A DNA stretch of 64,000 bases from Ypsolopha sequella (lineage: Eukaryota > Arthropoda > Insecta > Lepidoptera > Ypsolophidae). The position numbers and the translations under genes were made by a program. The notes beneath the pieces were generated by a model. It did not search any database and was not told where the DNA came from. It saw only the letters and a list, made by a program, of their open reading frames with translations. This document shows, one piece after another, positions 1 through 10,000 of this stretch (position 1 is its first letter; each line of letters begins with the position of its first letter). Where the stretch lies: positions 930,001 through 994,000 of the forward strand of contig CAKOHE010000008.1 of assembly GCA_934047225.1 (NCBI GenBank). The letters run 5' to 3'.

Positions 1-1477
1 CAGAATAACATTGGAACTGGCCCATATAATTATTAAAAGGGCAGTCTATTCTGTCCCCAATCATTGTCAGAATAACATTGGAACTGGCCCATATAATTAA
101 TAAAAGGGCAGTCTATTCTGTCCCCAATCATTGTCAGAATAACATTGGAACTGGCCCATATAATTTATAAAAGGGCAGTCTATTCTGTTCACAATCATTG
201 TCAGAATAACATTGGAACTGACCCATATAATTAATAAAAGGGCAGTCTATTCTGTCCCCAATCATTGTCAGAATAACATTGGAACTGGCCCATATAATTA
301 ATAAAAGGGCAGTCTATTCTGTCCCCAATCATTGTCAGAATAACATTGGAAATGGCCCATATAATTAATAAAAGGGCAGTCTATTCTGTCCACAATCATT
401 GTCAGAATAACATTGGAACTGGCCCATATAATTAATAAAAGGGCAGTCTATTCTGTCCACAATCATTGTCAGAATAACATTGGAACTGGCCCATATAATT
501 AATAAAAGGGCAGTCTATTCTGTCCCCAATCATTGTCAGAATAACATTGGAACTGGCCCATATAATTAATAAAAGGGCAGTCTACTCTGTCCTCAATCAT
601 TGTCAGAATAACATTGGAACTGGCCCATATAATTAATAAAAGGGCAGTCTACTCTGTCCACAATCATTGTCAGAATAACATTGGAACTGGCCCATATAAT
701 TAATAAAAGGGCAGTCTACTCTGTCCTCAATCATTGTCAGAATAACATTGGAACTGGCCCATATAATTAATAAAAGGGCAGTCTATTCTGTCCCCAATCA
801 TTGTCAGAATAACATTGGAACTGGCCCATATAATTAATAAAAGGGCAGTCTACTCTGTCCTCAATCATTGTCAGAATAACATTGGAACTGGCCCATATAA
901 TTAATAAAAGGGCAGTCTATTCTGTCCCCAATCATTGTCAGAATAACATTGGAACTGGCCCATATAATTAATAAAAGGGCAGTCTATTCTGTCCACAATC
1001 ATTGTCAGAATAATATTGGAACTGGCCCATATAATTAATAAAAGGGCAGTCTATTCTGTCCACAATCATTGTCAGAATAACATTGGAACTGGCCCATATA
1101 ATTAATAAAAGGGCAGTCTACTCTGTCCACAATCATTGTCAGAATAACATTGGAACTGGCCCATATAATTAATAAAAGGGCAGTCTACTCTGTCCACAAT
1201 CATTATCAGAACAACATTGGAACTGGCCCATATAATTAATAAAAGGGCAGTCTCCTCTGTCCCCAATCATTGTCAGAATAACATTGGAACTGGCCCATAT
1301 AATTAATAAAAGGGCAGTCTACTCTGTCCACAATCATTGTCAGAATAACATTGGAACTGCCCCATATAATTAATAAAAGGGCAGTCTATTCTGTCCCCAA
1401 TCATTGTCAGAATAACATTGGAACTGGCCCATATAATTAATAAAAGGGCAGTCTACTCTGTCCACAATCATTGTCAG

Positions 1478-3140
1478 AATAACATTGGAACTGCCCCATA
1501 TAATTAATAAAAGGCAGTCTACTCTGTCCACAATCATTGTCAGAATAACATTGGAACTGCCCCATATAATTAATAAAAGGGCAGTCTATTCTGTCCCCAA
1601 TCATTGTCAGAATAACATTGGAACTGCCCCATATAATAAATAAAAGGGCAGTCTACTCTGTCCACAATCATTGTCAGAATAACATTGGAACTGGCCCATA
1701 TAATAAATAAAAGGGCAGTCTACTCTGTTCACAATCATTGTCAGAATAACATTGGAACTGGCCCATATAATTAATAAAAGGCAGTCTACTCTGTCCACAA
1801 TCATTGTCAGAATAACATTGGAACTGCCCCATATAATTAATAAAAGGGCAGTCTATTCTGTCCCCAATCATTGTCAGAATAACATTGGAACTGGCCCATA
1901 TAATTAATAAAAGGGCATTCTACTCTGTCCACAATCATTGTCAGAATAACATTGGAACTGGCCCATATAATAAATAAAAGGGCAGTCTACTCTGTTCACA
2001 ATCATTGTCAGAATAACATTGGAACTGGCCCATATAATTAATAAAAGGCAGTCTACTCTGTCCACAATCATTGTCAGAATAACATTGGAACTGCCCCATA
2101 TAATTAATAAAAGGGCAGTCTTCTCTGTCCACAATCATTGTCGGAATAACATTGGAACTGGCCCATATAATTAATAAAAGGCAGTCTACTCTGTCCACAA
2201 TCATTGTCAGAATAACATTGGAACTGGCCCATATAATTAATAAAAGGCAGTCTACTCTGTCCACAATCATTGTCAGAATAACATTGGAACTGCCCCATAT
2301 AATTAATAAAAGGGCAGTCTTCTCTGTCCACAATCATTGTCAGAATAACATTGGAACTGGCCCATATAATTAATAAAAGGGCAGTCTACTCTGTTCACAA
2401 TCATTGTCAGAATAACATTGGAACTGGCCCATATAATTAATAAAAGGCAGTCTACTCTGTCCACAATCATTGTCAGAATAACATTGGAACTGCCCCATAT
2501 AATTAATAAAAGGGCAGTCTTCTCTGTCCACAATCATTGTCGGAATAACATTGGAACTGGCCCATATAATTAATAAAAGGCAGTCTACTCTGTCCACAAT
2601 CATTGTCAGAATAACATTGGAACTGCCCCATATAATTAATAAAAGGGCAGTCTATTCTGTCCCCAATCATTGTCAGAATAACATTGGAACTGGCCCATAA
2701 AATTAATAAAAGGGCAGTCTACTCTGTCCACAATCATTGTCAGAATAACATTGGAACTGGCCCATATAATTAATAAAAGGGCAGTCTACTCTGTCCACAA
2801 TCATTGTCAGAATAACATTGGAACTGCCCCATATAATTAATAAAAGGGCAGTCTATTCTGTCCCCAATCATTGTCAGAATAACATTGGAACTGGCCCATA
2901 TAATTAATAAAAGGGCAGTCTACTCTGTCCCCAATCATTGTCAGAATAACATTGGAACTGCCCCATATAATTAATAAAAGGGCAGTCTATTCTGTCCCCA
3001 ATCATTGTCAGAATAACATTGGAACTGGCCCATATAATTAATAAAAGGGCAGTCTACTCTGTCCACAATCATTGTCAGAATAACATTGGAACTGCCCCAT
3101 ATAATTAATAAAAGGCAGTCTACTCTGTCCACAATCATTG
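1478..3140. repeat. Cluster of 66-bp and G20C monomers, copy 1
   Basis: Eight monomers have lost one G of the GGG at 39-41 (AAAAGGCAGTC instead of AAAAGGGCAGTC), near 1512, 1778, 2045, 2178, 2244, 2444, 2577 and 3112. Most neighbours also carry CTGCCCC, and several carry TCTTCTCTG or the rare CpG variant GTCGGAATAAC (near 2141 and 2541). The same ordered set recurs 13011 bp downstream, and part of it a further 10200 bp on. It is therefore a local haplotype carried along by block duplication, not random indels. Confidence 0.9.
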
Positions 3141-4049
3141 TCAGAATAACATTGGAACTGCCCCATATAATTAATAAAAGGGCAGTCTATTCTGTCCCCA
3201 ATCATTGTCAGAATAACATTGGAACTGCCCCATATAATAAATAAAAGGGCAGTCTACTCTGTCCACAATCATTGTCAGAATAACATTGGAACTGGCCCAT
3301 ATAATTAATAAAAGGGCAGTCTACTCTGTCCACAATCATTGTCAGAATAACATTGGAACTGCCCCATATAATTAATAAAAGGGCAGTCTATTCTGTCCCC
3401 AATCATTGTCAGAATAACATTGGAACTGGCCCATATAATTAATAAAAGGGCAGTCTACTCTGTCCACAATCATTGTCAGAATAACATTGGAACTGCCCCA
3501 TATAATTAATAAAAGGGCAGTCTATTCTGTCCCCAATCATTGTCAGAATAACATTGGAACTGGCCCATATAATTAATAAAAGGGCAGTCTACTCTGTTCA
3601 CAATCATTGTCAGAATAACATTGGAACTGGCCCATATAATTAATAAAAGGGCAGTCTATTCTGTCCCCAATCATTGTCAGAATAACATTGGAACTGGCCC
3701 ATATAATAAATAAAAGGGCAGTCTATTCTGTCCCCAATCATTGTCAGAATAACATTGGAACTGGCCCATATAATTAATAAAAGGGCAGTCTATTCTGTCC
3801 CCAATCATTGTCAGAATAACATTGGAACTGGCCCATATAATTAATAAAAGGGCAGTCTACTCTGTCCACAATCATTGTCAGAATAACATTGGAACTGGCC
3901 CATATAATTAATAAAAGGGCAGTCTATTCTGTCCCCAATCATTGTCAGAATAACATTGGAACTGGCCCATATAATTAATAAAAGGGCAGTCTACTCTGTC
4001 CACAATCATTGTCAGAATAACATTGGAACTGGCCCATATAATTAATAAA

Positions 4050-6060
4050 AGGGCAGTCTTCTCTGTCCACAATCATTGTCAGAATAACATTGGAACTGGC
4101 CCATATAATTAATAAAAGGGCAGTCTACTTTGTCCACAATCATTGTCAGAATAACATTGGAACTGCCCCATATAATTAATAAAAGGGCAGTCTACTCTGT
4201 CCACAATCATTGTCAGAATAACATTGGAACTGGCCCATATAATTAATAAAAGGGCAGTCTATTCTGTCCCCAATCATTGTCAGAATAACATTGGAACTGG
4301 CCCATATAATTAATTAAAGGGCAGTCTATTCTGTCCCCAATCATTGTCAGAATAACATTGGAACTGGCCCATATAATTAATTAAAGGGCAGTCTATTCTG
4401 TCCACAATCATTGTCAGAATAACATTGGAACTGGCCCATATAATTATTAAAAGGGCAGTCTTCTCTGTCCACAATCATTGTCAGAATAACATTGGAACTG
4501 GCCCATATAATTAATAAAAGGGCAGTCTACTCTGTCCACAATCATTGTCAGAATAACATTGGAACTGCCCCATATAATTAATAAAAGGGCAGTCTATTCT
4601 GTCCCCAATCATTGTCAGAATAACATTGGAACTGGCCCATATAATTAATAAAAGGGCAGTCTTCTCTGTCCACAATCATTGTCAGAATAACATTGGAACT
4701 GGCCCATATAATTAATAAAAGGGCAGTCTACTCTGTCCACAATCATTGTCAGAATAACATTGGAACTGGCCCATATAATTAATAAAAGGGCAGTCTATTC
4801 TGTCCCCAATCATTGTCAGAATAACATTGGAACTGGCCCATATAATTAATAAAAGGGCAGTCTACTCTGTCCACAATCATTGTCAGAATAACATTGGAAC
4901 TGGCCCATATAATTAATAAAAGGGCAGTCTATTCTGTCCCCAATCATTGTCAGAATAACATTGGAACTGGCCCATATAATTAATAAAAGGGCAGTCTACT
5001 CTGTCCACAATCATTGTCAGAATAACATTGGAACTGGCCCATATAATTAATAAAAGGGCAGTCTTCTCTGTCCACAATCATTGTCAGAATAACATTGGAA
5101 CTGGCCCATATAATTAATAAAAGGGCAGTCTACTCTGTGCACAATCATTGTCAGAATAACATTGGAACTGCCCCATATAATTAATAAAAGGGCAGTCTAT
5201 TCTGTCCCCAATCATTGTCAGAATAACATTGGAACTGGCCCATATAATTAATAAAAGGGCAGTCTACTCTGTCCACAATCATTGTCAGAATAACATTGGA
5301 ACTGGCCCATATAATTAATAAAAGGGCAGTCTACTCTGTCCACAATCATTGTCAGAATAACATTGGAACTGGCCCATATAATTAATAAAAGGGCAGTCTA
5401 TTCTGTCCCCAATCATTGTCAGAATAACATTGGAACTGGCCCATATAATTAATAAAAGGGCAGTCTATTCTGTCCCCAATCATTGTCAGAATAACATTGG
5501 AACTGGCCCATATAATTAATAAAAGGGCAGTCTATTCTGTCCCCAATCATTGTCAGAATAACATTGGAACTGGCCCATATAATTAATTAAAGGGCAGTCT
5601 ATTCTGTCCCCAATCATTGTCAGAATAACATTGGAACTGGCCCATATAATTAATTAAAGGGCAGTCTATTCTGTCCACAATCATTGTCAGAATAACATTG
5701 GAACTGGCCCATATAATTATTAAAAGGGCAGTCTACTCTGTCCACAATCATTGTCAGAATAACATTGGAACTGGCCCATATAACAAAAATTCTCTAGCTC
5801 TTAATCCTTCTAAATCAAAATTTATGGTCCTCGGTAGTCGTCATCAAATCAAAAGCATATCTTCAGCTAATCCTACAGTTACTATCATGAACGAGTCAGT
5901 AGAAAGAGTGCATGAAGCTAGAAATTTGGGGGTTATTATCGACGAAGAACTACGCTTTGAAACTCACGTTGCTGAGCTAGCAAGAAACTGTTTTTACCGC
6001 CTTAGTGTTGTCTATCGCATACGTGACTTTCTCAAAGAAGAATTACGAGTTAGGCTTTGT
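4050..6060. repeat. 15-monomer (1005-bp) tandem duplication present only in block copy 1
   Basis: The TCTTCTCTG monomer near 4050, followed by CTACTTTG or CTACTCTG and then CTGCCCC units, recurs about 1005 bp later near 5055. Block 2 has only one such set (near 17061). This explains why the offset between blocks 1 and 2 changes from 13011 bp (left) to 12006 bp (at the LINE), a difference of 15 x 67 bp. The limits given are approximate; the right end overlaps the LINE insertion and only marks where the second set would close. Confidence 0.7.
5777..5783 (+). repeat. Putative target-site duplication, 5' side of LINE copy 1
   Basis: CATATAA, monomer positions 23-29, lies directly before the first non-satellite base. 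The same seven bases resume the satellite at 7071-7077, after the LINE tail, and the monomer phase then continues correctly. This is what a 7-bp target-site duplication looks like. The C could equally belong to the TTTATC tail, so the length is 6-7 bp. Confidence 0.7.
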
Positions 6061-6525
6061 GAGGCGCTCATCCTGTCAAAACTTAACTACTGCATTGCCG
6101 TTTTCGGCCCTTGTCTCTATGCCAAGACGATGCGCCTCATCCAGCGGGTTCAAAATGCCTGTGCTCGTTTTTGCTTTCATATACCTCCACGATCCCACGT
6201 AACTCCATTCCTTAACAACGCCAACATACTTAATATGAAAGGTAGACTGCATTATCATCTCGCCTGCCTTCTCTTTGGAGTTGTTAAAACAGGTTCTCCA
6301 AAGTACTTATTTGACAAATTGAAATGGTCTGCCTCTTCATACAGTATGCGTAGTACTAGGGTAGGTTCTATTTTGTGTCCGTCACATAAATCTGCTGCAT
6401 TCAGAGGTAGCTTTAGATATTCGGCGTCCAAGTGTTGGAATAATATTCCACCCCCTTTACGTACTTTGAAGTATAAGAACAACTTTAAATTAAAATTTAA
6501 AAAATATCTTCTCTCTTTGCAATGA
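5785..6525 (+). pseudogene. C-terminal fragment of LINE reverse transcriptase (ORF2-type), copy 1
   Basis: This stretch encodes 246 residues of a non-LTR reverse transcriptase after the catalytic palm, ending at TGA 6523-6525 with TAA directly after. The open frame extends upstream to a TTG at 5698, and in that numbering residues 1-29 are translated satellite. Family features are LNPSKSKFMVLGS (35-47), LGVIIDEELRF with a following H90 (77-90), LSKLNYC (126-132), RLIQRVQNACARF (146-158), HVTPFLN (167-173) and the C-terminal CWNNIPPPLR (246-255) with a basic tail. These match the thumb and C-terminal region of Jockey/CR1-type enzymes. The YxDD active site and the endonuclease are absent. The first in-frame ATG is residue 43 (5824), inside the domain, so no functional start exists. 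The frame itself is intact, with no stop or shift, which indicates a young insertion or recent homogenisation. Confidence 0.9.
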
Positions 6526-7053
6526 TAATCGCCAACCTAAAGTTTCAGACAGAAAACTCACGTTTCTTTCTTTATACACATCATCGTCTTTATAAATTAA
6601 CTCCTTTCAATTGCAAGATAAACAATATCATTCAATAATAATATTTTCAATTATTTCTATTTGTTTTAAGCCAAAATTTTGCCTTTTTATTTATCCACTC
6701 ACAATACTTTATATTTTAAATAGTTTATACTATGTGAATATTTATTTTTAATTATATATACGACATAAATAAATATTTATATTTATATACGTACTTCTAT
6801 TTTATTCGGATGCCGTGTACTGTTTCTGTGCTTGATATATAACTGCAGGCCCTAGCAGAATAACAGCGTTGCGGGATGTTACTGGTAACACCCGTAGCAT
6901 ATGCTGAGTTGGGGTCCTTTTTATTGCCACGACACATGACGTTCCATGTTTATATGTATCAGTGTGGTATTTGTCAATTTTATTTTTAGTTAAAAAGTTG
7001 TATTTAAAATGTGTTTTGTTTCGTGTGTGTTGTGGCATTTAAATAAATGATTC
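6526..7053 (+). other. LINE 3' untranslated region, copy 1
   Basis: This is noncoding and AT-rich, especially 6590-6800. A more GC-balanced stretch at 6810-6920 contains a long hairpin. It ends with AATAAA at 7042-7047, just before the tandem tail. A 78-codon frame on the minus strand (6802-7038) has no recognisable domain and is taken as chance. Confidence 0.8.
6868..6898 (+). other. Stem-loop in LINE 3' UTR, copy 1
   Basis: CGGGATGTTAC (6872-6882) pairs with GTAACACCCG (6885-6894), leaving one bulged A (6876) and a CTGG-type turn. Four further pairs (G68-C98, U69-G97, U70-A96, G71-U95) extend it outward. Stem-loops near the 3' end are known recognition elements in several LINE families, so it may have been the reverse-transcriptase recognition site. 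That role is inference. Confidence 0.6.
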
Positions 7054-7070
7054 TTTATCTTTATCTTTAT
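7054..7070 (+). repeat. TTTATC tandem tail of LINE copy 1
   Basis: Three TTTATC units occupy 7054-7071 (the final C is shared with the flanking CATATAA), preceded by TTC. Short microsatellite tails instead of poly(A) are known in CR1- and I-type LINEs. The tail fixes the element's orientation as plus. Confidence 0.85.
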
Positions 7071-10000
7071 CATATAATTAATAAAAGGGCAGTCTATTCT
7101 GTCCACAATCATTGTCAGAATAACATTGGAACTGGCCCATATAATTAATAAAAGGGCAGTCTACTCTGTCCACAATCATTGTCAGAATAACATTGGAACT
7201 GGCCCATATAATTAATAAAAGGGCAGTCTATTCTGTCCCCAATCATTGTCAAAATAACATTGGAACTGGCCCATATAATTAATAAAAGGGCAGTCTATTC
7301 TGTCCCCAATCATTGTCAGAATAACATTGGAACTGGCCCATATAATTAATAAAAGGGCAGTCTATTCTGTCCCCAATCATTGTCAGAATAACATTGGAAC
7401 TGGCCCATATAATTAATAAAAGGGCAGTCTATTCTGTCCCCAATCATTGTCAGAATAACATTGGAACTGGCCCATATAATTAATAAAAGGGCAGTCTACT
7501 CTGTCCACAATCATTGTCAGAATAACATTGGAACTGGCCCATATAATTAATAAAAGGGCAGTCTACTCTGTCCACAATCATTGTCAGAATAACATTGGAA
7601 CTGGCCCATATAATTAATAAAAGGGCAGTCTATTCTGTCCCCAATCATTGTCAGAATAACATTGGAACTGGCCCATATAATTAATAAAAGGGCAGTCTAC
7701 TCTGTCCACAATCATTGTCAGAATAACATTGGAACTGGCCCATATAATTAATAAAAGGGCAGTCTATTCTGTCCCCAATCATTGTCAGAATAACATTGGA
7801 ACTGGCCCATATAATTAATAAAAGGGCAGTCTACTCTGTCCACAATCATTGTCACAATAACATTGGAACTGGCCCATATTATTAATAAAAGGGCAGTCTA
7901 CTCTGTCCACAATCATTGTCAGAATAACATTAGAACTGGCCCATATAATTAATAAAAAGGCAGTCTATTCTGTCCCCAATCATTGTCAGAATAACATTGG
8001 AACTGGCCCATATAATTAATAAAAGGGCAGTCTACTCTGTCCACAATCATTGTCAGAATAACATTAGAACTGGCCCATATAATTAATAAAAGGGCAGTCT
8101 ACTCTGTCCACAATCATTGTCAGAATAACATTGGAACTGGCCCATATAATTAATAAAAGGGCAGTCTATTCTGTCCCCAATCATTGTCAGAATAACATTG
8201 GAACTGGCCCATATAATTAATAAAAGGGCAGTCTACTCTGTCCACAATCATTGTCAGAATAACATTGGAACTGGCCCATATAATTAATAAAAGGGCAGTC
8301 TATTCTGTTCACAATCATTGTCAGAATAACATTGGAACTGACCCATATAATTAATAAAAGGGCAGTCTATTCTGTCCCCAATCATTGTCAGAATAACATT
8401 GGAACTGGCCCATATAATTAATAAAAGGGCAGTCTATTCTGTCCCCAATCATTGTCAGAATAACATTGGAACTGGCCCATATAATTAATAAAAGGGCAGT
8501 CTACTCTGTCCACAATCATTGTCAGAATAACATTGGAACTGGCCCATTTAATTAATAAAAGGGCAGTCTATTCTGTCCCCAATCATTGTCAGAATAACAT
8601 TGGAACTGGCCCATATAATTAATAAAAGGGCAGTCTATTCTGTCCCCAATCATTGTCAGAATAACATTGGAACTGGCCCATATAATTAATAAAAGGGCAG
8701 TCTACTCTGTCCACAATCATTGTCAGAATAACATTGGAACTGGCCCATATAATTAATAAAAGGGCAGTCTACTCTGTCCACAATCATTGTCAGAATAACA
8801 TTGGAACTGGCCCATTTAATTAATAAAAGGGCAGTCTATTCTGTCCCCAATCATTGTCAGAATAACATTGGAACTGGCCCATATAATTAATAAAAGGGCA
8901 GTCTATTCTGTCCCCAATCATTGTCAGAATAACATTGGAACTGGCCCATATAATTAATAAAAGGGCAGTCTATTCTGTTCACAATCATTGTCAGAATAAC
9001 ATTGGAACTGACCCATATAATTAATAAAAGGGCAGTCTATTCTGTCCCCAATCATTGTCAGAATAACATTGGAACTGGCCCATATAATTAATAAAAGGGC
9101 AGTCTATTCTGTCCCCAATCATTGTCAGAATAACATTGGAAATGGCCCATATAATTAATAAAAGGGCAGTCTATTCTGTCCCTAATCATTGTCAGAATAA
9201 CATTGGAACTGGCCCATATAATTAATAAAAGGGCAGTCTACTCTGTCCTCAATCATTGTCAGAATAACATTGGAACTGGCCCATATAATTAATAAAAGGG
9301 CAGTCTATTCTGTCCACAATCATTGTCAGAATAACATTGGAACTGGCCCATATAATTAATAAAAGGGCAGTCTATTCTGTCCCCAATCATTGTCAGAATA
9401 ACATTGGAACTGGCCCATATAATTTATAAAAGGGCAGTCTACTCTGTCCTCAATCATTGTCAGAATAACATTGGAACTGGCCCATATAATTAATAAAAGG
9501 GCAGTCTACTCTGTCCACAATCATTGTCAGAATAACATTGGAACTGGCCCATATAATTAATAAAAGGGCAGTCTACTCTGTCCTCAATCATTGTCAGAAT
9601 AACATTGGAACTGGCCCATATAATTAATAAAAGGGCAGTCTATTCTGTCCCCAATCATTGTCAGAATAACATTGGAACTGGCCCATATAATTAATAAAAG
9701 GGCAGTCTACTCTGTCCTCAATCATTGTCAGAATAACATTGGAACTGGCCCATATAATTAATAAAAGGGCAGTCTATTCTGTCCCCAATCATTGTCAGAA
9801 TAACATTGGAACTGGCCCATATAATTAATAAAAGGGAAGTCTATTCTGTCCACAATCATTGTCAGAATAACATTGGAACTGGCCCATATAATTAATAAAA
9901 GGGCAGTCTATTCTGTCCCCAATCATTGTCAGAATAACATTGGAACTGGCCCATATAATTAATAAAAGGGCAGTCTACTCTGTCCTCAATCATTGTCAGA

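Larger units (their letters stand above)
1..5783. repeat. 67-bp satellite array, segment 1 (left of LINE copy 1)
   Basis: About 86 head-to-tail monomers of 67 bp. With position 1 at the C of CAGAATAACATTGG, repeats begin at 1, 68, 135 and so on. Landmarks in the unit are GGAACTGGCCCATATAATTA (13-32), AATAAAAGGGCAGTCTA (32-48) and CAATCATTGT (58-67). Left of about 1.3 kb most units are regular 67-mers. From about 1.3 to 3.7 kb many carry CTGCCCC instead of CTGGCCC (G20C), and eight are 66 bp. No non-satellite insertion and no plausible gene is visible. Open frames here on both strands are translations of the repeat. The array runs off the left edge of the window. Confidence 0.97.
5784..7070 (+). 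mobile_element. 5'-truncated non-LTR retrotransposon (Jockey/CR1-like LINE), copy 1
   Basis: About 1.29 kb of unique sequence interrupts the satellite. It holds the last 246 codons of a reverse-transcriptase ORF, an AT-rich 3' UTR of about 530 bp with a strong hairpin, an AATAAA at 7042-7047, and a short TTTATC tandem tail. It is flanked by CATATAA on both sides. The 5' end, including the endonuclease and the catalytic YxDD palm motif, is missing, so the copy is dead. This fits 5' truncation during target-primed reverse transcription. Unlike the satellite it contains many CpG dinucleotides. The assignment to Jockey/CR1-like elements rests on recognised protein motifs, not on a database search; exact clade is unknown. 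Confidence 0.92.

Noticed and set aside
24..38. TATA-box promoter (CATATAATTAATAAAAG) in each monomer
   Set aside because: AT-rich sequence of this kind is expected by chance in an AT-rich satellite; no initiator or transcript evidence supports a promoter.
1607..2603. Minus-strand open frames of 65-130 codons and a plus-strand frame of 73 codons in the satellite
   Set aside because: They are translations of the 67-bp and 66-bp monomers, contain no domain, and recur wherever the same monomer order recurs (14618-15614, 25248-25814).
1..5783. CENP-B box in the monomer
   Set aside because: The box needs CG dinucleotides (TTCG and CGGG cores), and the monomer has none.
6005..6482. Short frames overlapping the reverse-transcriptase frame on both strands
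   Set aside because: Shadows of the LINE coding frame; the same three recur in each copy with no independent support.
6802..7038. 78-codon minus-strand frame in the LINE 3' UTR (also 18808-19044 and 29008-29244)
   Set aside because: Antisense to a noncoding LINE region, low-complexity lysine/threonine-rich product, no recognised motif.
5784..7070. Active or full-length LINE
   Set aside because: Only the last quarter or so of a typical element is present; the endonuclease and YxDD palm are missing and there is no usable start codon.
7051..7071. Telomere-like or telomere-targeted repeat at the LINE end
   Set aside because: Only three TTTATC units, which are the LINE tail; no TTAGG or TTAGGG array is seen.
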